A DNA stretch of 36,400 bases from a virus: positions 1 through 36,400 of IMG/VR virus record IMGVR_UViG_3300025293_000015; one strand, written 5' to 3'. A program made the position numbers and the translations under genes. The notes under the pieces were generated by a model, which worked only from the letters and a program-made list of their open reading frames with translations, did no database searches and had not been told where the DNA came from. Of this stretch, positions 1-6,583 are shown piece by piece (the first letter of the stretch is position 1; each line of letters begins with the position of its first letter).

Positions 1-109
1 TTATTGATGAGTTCATTACTTTATTTCTAACATTCTCTTTACTTGTAGCTTCAGCTTCATCACAGCCTACAAATAGTAATATTACAATTGATATTATTAT
101 ATTCTTCAT
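1..109 (-). CDS. small lipoprotein, partial (runs off the left edge)
   Basis: The minus-strand frame opens at 109 and is still open at base 1, giving 36 residues. The start has a lysine, a run of Ile/Val/Leu, then the lipobox LFVGC with Cys16, followed by acidic residues (DEAEA). This is a classic type II signal peptide, so the mature protein should be lipid-anchored at the outer face of a membrane. An AAGGA ribosome site lies a few bases upstream. It ends a minus-strand series of tiny membrane proteins, so a lysis (outer spanin-like) or surface-exclusion role is possible, but this is inference; the rest of the protein lies outside the window. Confidence 0.72.
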   Translation of the reverse strand, partial: MKNIIISIVILLFVGCDEAEATSKENVRNKVMNSSI

Positions 110-143
110 TATTTATTCCTTATTTTATTTGTTGGTAATTTAC

Positions 144-239
144 ATAATATTAGAGAGAGCCGTCAATATCCAAGCTTTTATTGGTATTTGTGATTCATTT
201 ACTTAGCTTGACCCTTACTTAATTACTCTCTCCAATATT
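144..239 (-). repeat. 14-bp imperfect inverted repeat forming a long hairpin
   Basis: Arms 144-157 and 226-239 match at 13 of 14 positions. Between them GTCAA and AGCT segments can pair with AGCTTGAC with a short bulge, extending the hairpin. It sits between the 37-aa gene and the lipoprotein gene on the minus strand. It may be an RNA processing, attenuation or stability element. There is no T-run, so it is not a standard intrinsic terminator. Confidence 0.5.
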
Positions 240-250
240 ATATCCTCCGA

Positions 251-364
251 TTAATATCCCCATATCCATGCATGACCTAACTCACATAGCCATAGAAATA
301 TATATAGCATTGTTCCAGCTGATGCACCATAAATTAGTGCACCCCAATATGTCCATTTCTTCAT
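251..364 (-). CDS. 37-aa membrane peptide
   Basis: This short gene begins MKKWTYWGALIYG and continues with one hydrophobic, aromatic-rich helix (about residues 5-29) and a Trp/Gly/Tyr tail. Its ATG overlaps the stop of the upstream 48-aa gene as ATGA, which suggests translational coupling. The family is not recognised. Length and topology fit a holin-like or inner-membrane accessory peptide. Together with the 48-aa neighbour and the downstream lipoprotein it may form a small envelope cassette. Confidence 0.55.
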   Translation of the reverse strand: MKKWTYWGALIYGASAGTMLYIFLWLCELGHAWIWGY

Positions 365-507
365 ATCCACATTATTGCTCTACTAACTGACAATACAAAG
401 ATACAAACTACTGTACTTATCAGTATTATCATAAAGAATAAGGGTATAAAACCTATTGGTTCTCTTTCCTTCTCTGAAAATAGCCATTCATATAATCTGT
501 CTAACAT
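361..507 (-). CDS. 48-aa single-span membrane protein
   Basis: The product starts with a charged amphipathic segment (MLDRLYEWLFSEKEREP), followed by one strongly hydrophobic span at about residues 18-41 and a short tail. Its ATG overlaps the stop of the 115-aa gene as TGATG, and its own stop overlaps the next gene as ATGA. Three coupled reading frames in a row argue that it is real. A charged N-terminus plus one helix fits a small phage membrane protein such as a holin or antiholin, but the family is not recognised. Confidence 0.6.
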   Translation of the reverse strand: MLDRLYEWLFSEKEREPIGFIPLFFMIILISTVVCIFVLSVSRAIMWI

Positions 508-854
508 CACAATCTCCATTTCTTAATTAATGTTTGGAATCTACTTACATCATCTACCTCAACTGCTTCAATCTCTTCAATTTCAGCATCAAATACTTCA
601 ACAGTTTCAGGTACAGGATTTGCTTGTGGCAACCATTTAACTATCATGCCATTTTCTATCTTTATTTCAGCACCATCTTCATCATAAGTTACTTGATTAA
701 TAACTCTCACTTTCATATCAGGATCAATAGCATGTATTTCAGCACGCTTGGCTTTATTATCTAGCCTTCTTTGACGAGATTTAACTGTCTTTGCAACAGA
801 TAGAGCTTTATGTTTTGCTTTACGATCCATCTTTCGTTCTTTGGCTGATTTCAT
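507..854 (-). CDS. hypothetical 115-aa protein, basic N-terminus and acidic C-terminus
   Basis: Residues 1-40 are rich in Lys and Arg (MKSAKERKMDRKAKHKA) and probably helical. The middle (about 46-75) looks like a small beta-rich segment (MKVRVINQV, AEIKIENGMIVKW). Residues 85-103 are very acidic (EIEEIEAVEVDD). The start is preceded by GGAAGGG about 6 bases away. It lies just downstream, on the minus strand, of the candidate large RNA and may share its transcript. A nucleic-acid-binding role is possible from the basic N-terminus, but no family is recognised. Confidence 0.7.
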   Translation of the reverse strand: MKSAKERKMDRKAKHKALSVAKTVKSRQRRLDNKAKRAEIHAIDPDMKVRVINQVTYDEDGAEIKIENGMIVKWLPQANPVPETVEVFDAEIEEIEAVEVDDVSRFQTLIKKWRL

Positions 855-899
855 TTATTACCCTTCCATGTTTATGTTGGTTTAAATTTTAGAGCGATA

Positions 900-1797
900 G
901 AGGGGTTGCTTACACCATCTTATACGTACTCAAATGGTTGCAACTTACCACGAACAACTGTACACATCATTCTGTAAGTACTCTTGACCAGCAATTAACG
1001 TCTGGCTCCGAAACGCTCGTAATACAATGATAAAACATAGTTCCCCCGAAGGTTGTCTCTATGCTCTATAAACCATTCACGATGGATCATTGTAAAAGAT
1101 GTCACTATTAACCTTGCTCAAGTGACCAGAGTATTATCGTATAATGGGTGACTAGCTATACGCCTTCCGAAGAACGACTTTTGGAGCCTATCCTAGGTGA
1201 TTTAACCTATAGTGTGCCTATGGTCGACACAAAATATTAGATCAGGTCTGACTTACACCAGACTGCACTTACCGTATTCATTTCACAACCTATCTATAGT
1301 GTTATAAAATGTTATGTAAAAGTGGCTGATCGTATTGCTTCCCTTAGTCAACGCTCCTACTACAATAGGATTGTTTCACCGGTTCAAGATACTTGTAGGT
1401 AACTTGACGCAAATAGAATTATTTAGCAGGTCTTTATGCACAATGCAATCGCATACTCGAAAAGAGCTGAGCTTTATAGTCCTATCCTGCTTGTTAGACT
1501 GGGGTGAAAACTTTAAAGGATAAGGGGATAAACTAAGTCCAGCTGGTACTGTCTATCGCATTACTCCGGTAGTATTAACTCATCCTTTAATTAAGTCACA
1601 GGGTTATGGACTTAAATTTGTTTAAACATTTACAACAGTGGCTAGAATGCTCCTACAAGTATCGACAGGGTTATCTCCAGCCACTATGTTGGTAATGCAG
1701 AGTATCAAAAAGGCGAAACGGATACGAAATGTCACGTGAAACCCGGCTGCTCTCACGAATACAGCTCTCTACTCTTAAATCATATGTTTAGTATAAG
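900..1797 (-). ncRNA. candidate large structured noncoding RNA (GOLLD/ROOL-like in size and setting)
   Basis: About 900 bases lack a convincing gene on either strand but hold many helices. These include 1023-1031 with 1086-1094 (9 bp), enclosing hairpins 1036-1040/1059-1063 and 1073-1076/1082-1085 as a three-way junction whose second hairpin abuts the closing helix. Others are 1101-1106/1121-1126, 1194-1198/1205-1209, 1246-1250/1259-1263, 1513-1521/1582-1590 (9 bp), 1591-1597/1609-1615, 1638-1643/1679-1684, 1702-1706/1721-1725 and 1735-1739/1753-1757. The 3' end has nested helices 905-909/940-944 and 914-918/934-938. Read on the minus strand, two C(UUCG)G tetraloops appear (near 1047-1052 and 1165-1174), and a promoter precedes the 5' end. 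Giant RNAs of this size are known in phages (GOLLD, ROOL); membership is inferred, not shown. Exact ends are approximate. Confidence 0.68.
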
Positions 1798-1803
1798 TTG
1801 GTA

Positions 1804-1832
1804 TATATATCATACGGTAATGTGCATGACAA
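1804..1832 (-). promoter_or_regulatory. sigma70-type promoter for the large RNA
   Basis: On the minus strand a TTGTCA -35 box (1827-1832) is followed by a 17-base spacer and a TATATA -10 box (1804-1809). Transcription would start near 1797 and run leftward through the structured gene-free region. Ideal spacing and near-consensus boxes make this one of the best promoters in the window. It is also the main evidence, with the tetraloops, for the strand of the RNA. Confidence 0.65.
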
Positions 1833-1850
1833 GTGTGTGTAAATGATAGA

Positions 1851-1876
1851 AGGGGCAAGTTATTACACTCACCCCT
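1851..1876 (-). terminator. hairpin between the 85-aa gene and the RNA promoter
   Basis: AGGGG (1851-1855) pairs with CCCCT (1872-1876), and an inner AGT/ACT helix is separated by a small internal loop. It lies after the minus-strand 85-aa gene and before the RNA promoter, so it could separate the two transcripts. On the minus strand it is followed only by TTCTATCATTT, so termination would be weak. Confidence 0.35.
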
Positions 1877-1903
1877 AATAGTTGTGGACACCACCCTTGA
1901 CTG

Positions 1904-2161
1904 TTAGCTACGCCACAGATTAACTTGTAACTCAGTCTTAGCTTCACCGAGTCTATCAAGCATTGCTGTTAGCCTCTCTTGTGGGCCTTTCCACTTACGT
2001 AACACACAGAGCTTCTGTAGACATTTAATGTCACGTTCAGCACGCATAATTCTATTACGCTTGTTACTAATGGCCTCACTAGCTTCAATAGCTGCTATCT
2101 CACACTCTGCAACAGCAGCATCAGCTTCAGCTTCAGTCTTTATATCTTCAAGATATATCAT
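1904..2161 (-). CDS. hypothetical 85-aa helical protein
   Basis: The product is rich in Ala, Glu, Arg and Lys with heptad-like patterns over about residues 5-50 and 62-80 (MIYLEDIKTEAEADAAVAEC... RLTAMLDRLGEAKTEL), so it is probably a coiled coil. It has four Cys-free helical turns around a KWKGPQER linker. The ATG has an ATGGAG ribosome site upstream. It is the first minus-strand gene reading away from the divergent control region. The family is not recognised. Confidence 0.65.
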   Translation of the reverse strand: MIYLEDIKTEAEADAAVAECEIAAIEASEAISNKRNRIMRAERDIKCLQKLCVLRKWKGPQERLTAMLDRLGEAKTELQVNLWRS

Positions 2162-2240
2162 ACATTAATCTCCATATTAGTTCTTTAAATTACTAAAATT
2201 CAACTAAAATAAATCAAATCAAAAATAACGTAAAACGATA

Positions 2241-2267
2241 GTGTAAAAACCCTTTTTAGGGGTACAC
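2241..2267. repeat. hairpin in the divergent control region
   Basis: GTGTA (2241-2245) pairs with TACAC (2263-2267), and CCC (2250-2252) pairs with GGG (about 2259-2262) around a TTTTTA loop. Read on the minus strand, the inner stem is followed by GGGTTTTT, which looks like a weak intrinsic terminator or attenuator upstream of the 85-aa gene. Confidence 0.35.
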
Positions 2268-2305
2268 CATTGTATAAAACCCCACACACTAAAATTGCAT
2301 AATTT

Positions 2306-2334
2306 TTGAAACTTCGGTATAAGTGTCGTATATT
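2306..2334 (+). promoter_or_regulatory. sigma70-type promoter for the late structural operon
   Basis: TTGAAA (2306-2311), a 17-base spacer and TATATT (2329-2334) give a near-consensus plus-strand promoter. The start would fall near 2341, leaving a leader of about 370 bases before the first small gene at 2713. It is the only convincing plus-strand promoter before the terminase genes, so it probably drives the packaging and capsid block. Confidence 0.5.
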
Positions 2335-2339
2335 TACTC

Positions 2340-2712
2340 ATGCAGACAAAACTAAATTTACTGATTTTGTTATGGATTCTCGATAAGATAATCATGATAT
2401 TGATATTATTACTTCTCAAATAAAATGAATTTGTTTGCATAGGATTCTTTATAGTGGTAGATTAATACATCGGTAGCATAAAGCTATCACCCAGTTAGTA
2501 CCCCTGAGATGGTTCTGCTAAATGGGTCAGACGTTGGGTTGCTCCCTCATATAGAGGTTAGAGATTCCCCCGACAACCGATAGAAACTGCTTAAATATAA
2601 GCTTTAAAGTATGGGAGAACATTACTGGCTTTAAGTGAAGTTTTAAGTTAAAGATCCAAAAAATAGGGTTTTCCCTCTCAGGGATAACTCTATCTAATAG
2701 TGGAGGTTCAGT
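2340..2712 (+). promoter_or_regulatory. long structured leader of the late operon
   Basis: No convincing gene lies here on either strand. An 11-bp inverted repeat with one mismatch (2340-2350 and 2430-2440) begins at the predicted transcript start. It is followed by hairpins 2454-2460/2484-2490, 2489-2493 with 2523-2527 (extended by TTAG/CTAA), 2537-2541/2574-2578 enclosing 2545-2548/2554-2557, and 2665-2668/2673-2676. The first two share bases 2489-2490, so they compete in part. This may be an attenuator or RNA-stability leader; the role is inferred. Confidence 0.45.
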
Positions 2713-2853
2713 ATGAAGAAACAACATGATGAGTTGCAGGAAATGTATGAAGATGCTGACGGTGTTTGGTTGGATACTGGAGATGGTATTATAAAGCTAC
2801 CTCCTGAATTATTACCTTATTTACAGGAATCAGATATATTAGGATTAGCTTAA
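2713..2853 (+). CDS. 46-aa acidic small protein
   Basis: The frame reads MKKQHDELQEMYEDADG and continues to a Leu-rich end (LPPELLPYLQESDILGLA). A clear GGAGG lies six bases before the ATG. It is acidic, soluble and probably helical. It is the first gene of the late operon, directly before the small terminase, with a hairpin between. The family is not recognised; placement hints at a packaging accessory role. Confidence 0.6.
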   Translation: MKKQHDELQEMYEDADGVWLDTGDGIIKLPPELLPYLQESDILGLA

Positions 2854-2856
2854 TCA

Positions 2857-2878
2857 CCGAAGCCCTTGGGGGCTCCGG
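2857..2878 (+). terminator. GC-rich hairpin before the small terminase gene
   Basis: CCG (2857-2859) pairs with CGG (2876-2878) and AGCCC (2861-2865) with GGGCT (2870-2874), with one mismatch and a TTGG loop. The next bases are ACTTTAATAAAA, so a T-run is lacking. It probably acts as a partial terminator or a 3'-end stabiliser rather than a full stop. Confidence 0.4.
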
Positions 2879-2891
2879 ACTTTAATAAAAT

Positions 2892-3632
2892 ATGAGACAT
2901 TATACAGTTAATAATGCACAATATGTAGTATATGATTCAGAGGATGAATTACCTTCTGATGTTTATCCAAAAAAGGATTGGCGTAAGGGTGATTTATTTG
3001 ACTGGGTATTAGCCGATGATGGTTGCTATATTCAGATACTGCGTAAAGGAGCAATGACCAAGCCAAAAGGTAAAGTGCGAAAGGTTGCCTATATAGGTAC
3101 TTGTACTGGTACGTTCATTGTTTCTCCTAAAACAAAGATGGATACTTCCAGGCGTGTGAATATCTATTCGCTTGGTGGTGATGTCGAAAGGAATCAAAGA
3201 TTAGATGATAGAGAGAATTTATCCACACGTGAAGAATTATTTGTTACATATTTGGCAGGAGGTATGGATCCACGTGGAGCATATCTTAAAGCCTTTCCTA
3301 CTAATAACCCACATTATGCCGGTACACGTGCCGGTCAACTTATTAAAACTTCAAGAATAAGGAGTGCTATGAAAGAAGAGTTAAAGCCCTATATGGAGGA
3401 TTTGGGATTAGATGAAAATTATGTGCTTAGTAATATAAAGGAGGTAATTGACTCTTGCGAGAAGGCTGACACTAAATTGAAGGCCTTGTTTAAGTTAGCA
3501 GATATTATGGATATGGAAGATAAGAATCAAACTAAGATTACTACAGTGACAGGAGCTTTATTTCAAGGCTTTACACCAGAAAAACTAGAAGAGGTTACAA
3601 GACCAAAGGAGATAGAAGATGGCAATACTTGA
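2892..3632 (+). CDS. terS: terminase small subunit (TerS)
   Basis: The small terminase recognises phage DNA and regulates packaging. Residues 110-175 (LSTREELFVTYLAGGMDPRGAYLKAF and following) match the helix-turn-helix region of phage small terminases, with a C-terminal helical oligomerisation part (KADTKLKALFKLADIMDMEDKN). Residues 1-105 form an extra beta-rich domain with the motif DDGCYIQILRKG and GTCTGTF, which I recall in aquatic-phage TerS proteins. At 246 aa it is longer than typical TerS (about 150-190) because of this domain. The start has little Shine-Dalgarno sequence. TerL lies 1.4 kb downstream. Confidence 0.8.
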   Translation: MRHYTVNNAQYVVYDSEDELPSDVYPKKDWRKGDLFDWVLADDGCYIQILRKGAMTKPKGKVRKVAYIGTCTGTFIVSPKTKMDTSRRVNIYSLGGDVERNQRLDDRENLSTREELFVTYLAGGMDPRGAYLKAFPTNNPHYAGTRAGQLIKTSRIRSAMKEELKPYMEDLGLDENYVLSNIKEVIDSCEKADTKLKALFKLADIMDMEDKNQTKITTVTGALFQGFTPEKLEEVTRPKEIEDGNT

Positions 3633-4248
3633 TTTCCTGTCTAAACCTTTAGCACCTGAAGAGGATGTAAGACCTGAAAACTGGGATATGTCAACTATTA
3701 CATCTGGATGGGAAAATGTAGCTCCTGTAAAAGAAGAGAATATGAACGAGTTTTTACAACTCATTACGGATTTAGAATCTAGTGGAGGTAAGGATGATTA
3801 TCAGAAAGGTGGGGATCCTGATAATAGAGGGGCAGGATTATATCAATTGGAAACCGGCCCTCATCAAGGAGGAATGACTAGGCTAACAAGGGCATATACA
3901 AATTTACCTGAAGAACTTACTCCAAAAGCTCTTGCCAGACATTATAAAGAAGCTATAGCAGGTGACAGTAGCTATGATGTAAAGGCAAAATTATATCCTC
4001 ATCAGCAAAGCTTTTTAATGGCAGCGAATATTATGTCACAAGCAGGAGGTCGTAAGCAATATGATAAATGGGTTGCTTCTGGTAAAAGTAAGGAAAAATT
4101 TCTTGATTGGTGGCTTGACAAGCATTGGGCAGGCTGGAAGACTAATAAAGAAAGAGAAGAAAAGAAAAGTTGGGCTAAGAATAAATTAGGAATGGATATT
4201 ACTGATGAAGTTTTAGAACTTGAAAATAAGGAGAGCTTTTTAAAATGA
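3619..4248 (+). CDS. lysozyme-like / transglycosylase-like protein
   Basis: The 209-aa product carries features of the lysozyme-like fold: an acidic residue in ITDLESSGG (E53, the candidate catalytic Glu), then GAGLYQLE (71-78), similar to the G-x-x-Q motif of lytic transglycosylases, then a helical bundle (FLMAANIMSQAGG, WWLDKHWAGW). This suggests cleavage of peptidoglycan glycan strands, probably for DNA entry rather than lysis. It overlaps the TerS gene by 14 bases. The catalytic call is from motif reading only; it could be an inactive relative. Confidence 0.55.
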   Translation: MAILDFLSKPLAPEEDVRPENWDMSTITSGWENVAPVKEENMNEFLQLITDLESSGGKDDYQKGGDPDNRGAGLYQLETGPHQGGMTRLTRAYTNLPEELTPKALARHYKEAIAGDSSYDVKAKLYPHQQSFLMAANIMSQAGGRKQYDKWVASGKSKEKFLDWWLDKHWAGWKTNKEREEKKSWAKNKLGMDITDEVLELENKESFLK

Positions 4249-4343
4249 AGAAAACCCCAGCACAAAAAATTAGAGATTACTTAAAACTACCACTAAAAGA
4301 TACATTCATTAAAAAACAAGAGAGGAAGGCATGGCAGAAATAG
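4245..4343 (+). CDS. 32-aa basic peptide
   Basis: An ATG overlapping the preceding stop (ATGA) opens a short frame beginning MKKTPAQKIRDYLKLPL, with Lys-rich sequence to the end. Its stop lies 13 bases inside the next gene. Overlap on both sides fits the coupled style of this operon, but the frame is very short and may only relay ribosomes to the next start. No family is recognised. Confidence 0.4.
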   Translation: MKKTPAQKIRDYLKLPLKDTFIKKQERKAWQK

Positions 4344-4783
4344 ACGATAAAGCATTTAATGCAATGAATACAGTTGCTCCAGATAATGATATTACTGGAG
4401 GTGCTATTATGTATTCTGAATTTGAAATGGATATGACACCAACAGAGCAAAAAAAGTATCGTGATACCTTATTAAATACCTTAGATACTTCCTATCGTAG
4501 AGATCCGAATAAAGGCAGGTTAGGCTTTAAAGATTGGCTTGATAATTTAAAACCTGGACTTATAGGAGAGAGAGCTTTAAAATGGGAAGAAATTAGGCAC
4601 GATAAGGATGTGATGAATGAAATGGATCCAAATGAATTTAGTCTTCTTGAAGACGCTGGCTTTTTGCAAGGACTTCTTCAAAAACATACAGGAAGATTAG
4701 AAGATGTGCGTGATGTTATTGGTTCAGATATTCCTAGACCTATTGAGGAATTTAAGATAGAAGATAGGGAGTTTCTTAGATAA
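4331..4783 (+). CDS. hypothetical 150-aa protein
   Basis: The product is acidic, soluble and mostly helical, with no membrane segment. Its start, MAEIDDKAFNAM, resembles the start of the acetyltransferase-like protein at 6658 (MADDIDRKAFSEM), so the two may share an N-terminal tag. Later segments (PNKGRLGFKDWLDNLKPG, FSLLEDAGFLQGLLQKHTGR) have no recognised family. An AGAGG ribosome site precedes the ATG, and its last base is shared with the next start. It lies between the lysozyme-like gene and TerL. Confidence 0.7.
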   Translation: MAEIDDKAFNAMNTVAPDNDITGGAIMYSEFEMDMTPTEQKKYRDTLLNTLDTSYRRDPNKGRLGFKDWLDNLKPGLIGERALKWEEIRHDKDVMNEMDPNEFSLLEDAGFLQGLLQKHTGRLEDVRDVIGSDIPRPIEEFKIEDREFLR

Positions 4784-5019
4784 TGGCAGAAAAAATTAAG
4801 AAAGGAAATATAGAACTAACTCATAATCTATATAATATTTTAGGAAAGACTTTATTAGATGGTATAGAATCAGGAAGGCTAGATCCAAATAAATTGGAAA
4901 ACTTATCTGCAAATCTTGGTGTCGATTTAGGAAAAGGATATGGGGTAGATTTAGGATACAATCAATATATGGGTGATAGAAAGCAGGATTTAAAAATTAG
5001 TATTACTAAGATGTTTTAA
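4783..5019 (+). CDS. hypothetical 78-aa protein with an aromatic, beta-like C-terminus
   Basis: The first half is helical (KKGNIELTHNLYNILGKTLLDGIESG). The second half alternates hydrophobic and polar residues with Gly and Tyr (GKGYGVDLGYNQYMGDR, DLKISITKMF) and ends in Phe. This recalls the C-terminal strand pattern of outer-membrane beta barrels, but no signal peptide is present, so the match may be chance. It shares single bases with the genes on both sides (4783 and 5019). The function is unknown. Confidence 0.65.
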   Translation: MAEKIKKGNIELTHNLYNILGKTLLDGIESGRLDPNKLENLSANLGVDLGKGYGVDLGYNQYMGDRKQDLKISITKMF

Positions 5020-6572
5020 TGGCAAATATCAATACACAGAATGTATCCCAAGCTGAAGAAGAATTAAGACTTGCTAGTAAAGATTTAATAGCTTTTGGTA
5101 AACTTTTCCTTCCTGATGACTTTGAAAGATCAGAAACTCCATTTTTTCATTATGAAGTAGCTGATGCATTAATGAATACAGATCTTAGACAGCTTGCAGT
5201 TATTTTGCCTAGGGGTCACGGTAAAACTGTTCTTACCAAGTGTAACATTCTACATGACTTCTGCTTTACAAAAGAACCTTTGTTCTATGGATGGGTAGCG
5301 GCAAGCTCTAAGATCTCTGTTCCTAATTTAGACTATATTAAATATCATATCGAATTTAATGATAAAGTACGCTATTATTTTGGCGATTTAAAAGGGAGGA
5401 AATGGACAGAAGATGATATCGAACTCAAGAATGGCACTAAACTTATTTCTAAGAGTAATTTATCTGGTATTCGTGGTGGTGCCAAGCTTCATAAGCGTTA
5501 TGATCTTATCGTTCTTGATGATTTTGAAGACGAGAATAACACTATTACTCCTGAATCGAGGGCGAAAATATCCAACCTCGTTACGGCTGTTGTCTTTCCT
5601 GCATTGGAACCGAAGACAGGCCGACTTAGAATAAATGGTACTCCAGTACATTATGATAGCTTTATTCAAAAGATTTTAGTAGGATGGGAACAATCTATTA
5701 AGGAGGAGGAGGATTATTCTTGGAAGGTAATCACATATAAAGCTTTACAAGATGGTGGTACTACTCTTTGGCCTTCATGGTTTGGTCATAAAGAGATGGA
5801 AAGAAAGAAGAAGTTTTATCAGGATTCTGGGACACCACAGAAGTTTTATCAGGAATATATGATGGAGGTTCAAAGTGAAGCAGATTCAATTTTTAATAGG
5901 GATCATATTAAGTATTGGGATGGCACTTTTACTAAAGATGCTGATACAGGTCTTACATTCATTATACCCGATGGAGATGACCCTAAGCCTTGTAACATTT
6001 TTGTAGGAGTAGATCCGGCAACTGACTCAGCAAGAAGAAACACTGACTATAGTGTTATAATTGTAGTAGCTGTTACATCGGACAATAATATTTATGTTCT
6101 TGATTATATACATAATAGAACTTTACCTGTACTTGGTATTGCTGGAACTGGGCAAAAGGGAATAGTGGATTACATATTTGAATATGCTAAGTTCTATAAC
6201 CCTACCCTCTTTACCATTGAGGATACTAGTATGTCTAAACCTATTTTTCAAGCTATACGAGCAGAAATGAGGAGACGTAATGAGTTTATTATTCCTTTTA
6301 AGGAAGAGAAGCCAGGTAATAGAATGAGTAAGAGAGATAGAATACAAGAGATTCTAGCTCAAAGATTTGCAGTAGGTCAGGTGCATATTAAGAAAACGCA
6401 GTATGATCTACATAGAGAAATAATGACATTTGGGCCAAGGATGGCTCATGACGATACTATAGATGCTTTAGCCTATGCATGTAAGTATGCACATCCACCG
6501 ACTGGTTTACAGGAGTCAAGGGATGGATGGTATAAGCAGAAACCTCAAGCTAAAAGCTGGATAACAGCATAA
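5019..6572 (+). CDS. terL: terminase large subunit (TerL)
   Basis: TerL is the ATP-driven motor and nuclease that packages and cuts phage DNA at the portal. The ATPase part shows a Walker A-like LPRGHGKT (63-70) and a Walker B LIVLDDFED (163-171). The nuclease part has an RNase H-like arrangement with acidic residues in GVDPATD (D332), TIEDTS (E401) and HDDTIDALAY (D478-D479). The length of 517 aa is normal. The ATG overlaps the preceding stop, and TerS and portal lie on either side in the usual order. Confidence 0.93.
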   Translation: MANINTQNVSQAEEELRLASKDLIAFGKLFLPDDFERSETPFFHYEVADALMNTDLRQLAVILPRGHGKTVLTKCNILHDFCFTKEPLFYGWVAASSKISVPNLDYIKYHIEFNDKVRYYFGDLKGRKWTEDDIELKNGTKLISKSNLSGIRGGAKLHKRYDLIVLDDFEDENNTITPESRAKISNLVTAVVFPALEPKTGRLRINGTPVHYDSFIQKILVGWEQSIKEEEDYSWKVITYKALQDGGTTLWPSWFGHKEMERKKKFYQDSGTPQKFYQEYMMEVQSEADSIFNRDHIKYWDGTFTKDADTGLTFIIPDGDDPKPCNIFVGVDPATDSARRNTDYSVIIVVAVTSDNNIYVLDYIHNRTLPVLGIAGTGQKGIVDYIFEYAKFYNPTLFTIEDTSMSKPIFQAIRAEMRRRNEFIIPFKEEKPGNRMSKRDRIQEILAQRFAVGQVHIKKTQYDLHREIMTFGPRMAHDDTIDALAYACKYAHPPTGLQESRDGWYKQKPQAKSWITA

Positions 6573-6583
6573 AGGAGAATAAT

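Noticed and set aside
1335-1523. Plus-strand 62-aa frame in the large RNA region
   Set aside because: No ribosome site, atypical composition, and it crosses several RNA helices.
900-1797. Group I or group II intron as explanation for the structured region
   Set aside because: No group II domain V-like hairpin or group I core segments were seen, no intron-encoded protein lies inside, and no split gene flanks it.
2219-2440. Minus-strand 73-aa frame in the divergent control region
   Set aside because: Skewed Ile/Asn/Ser/Phe composition, no ribosome site, and it covers the promoter and inverted repeat.
2665-2684. Minus-strand AGGG-AAAA-CCCT hairpin followed by a T-run
   Set aside because: The stem has only four pairs and there is no minus-strand gene to its right that it could terminate.
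2527-2727. Minus-strand 66-aa frame over the late leader
   Set aside because: It runs through leader hairpins and the start of the 46-aa gene and has no start signal.
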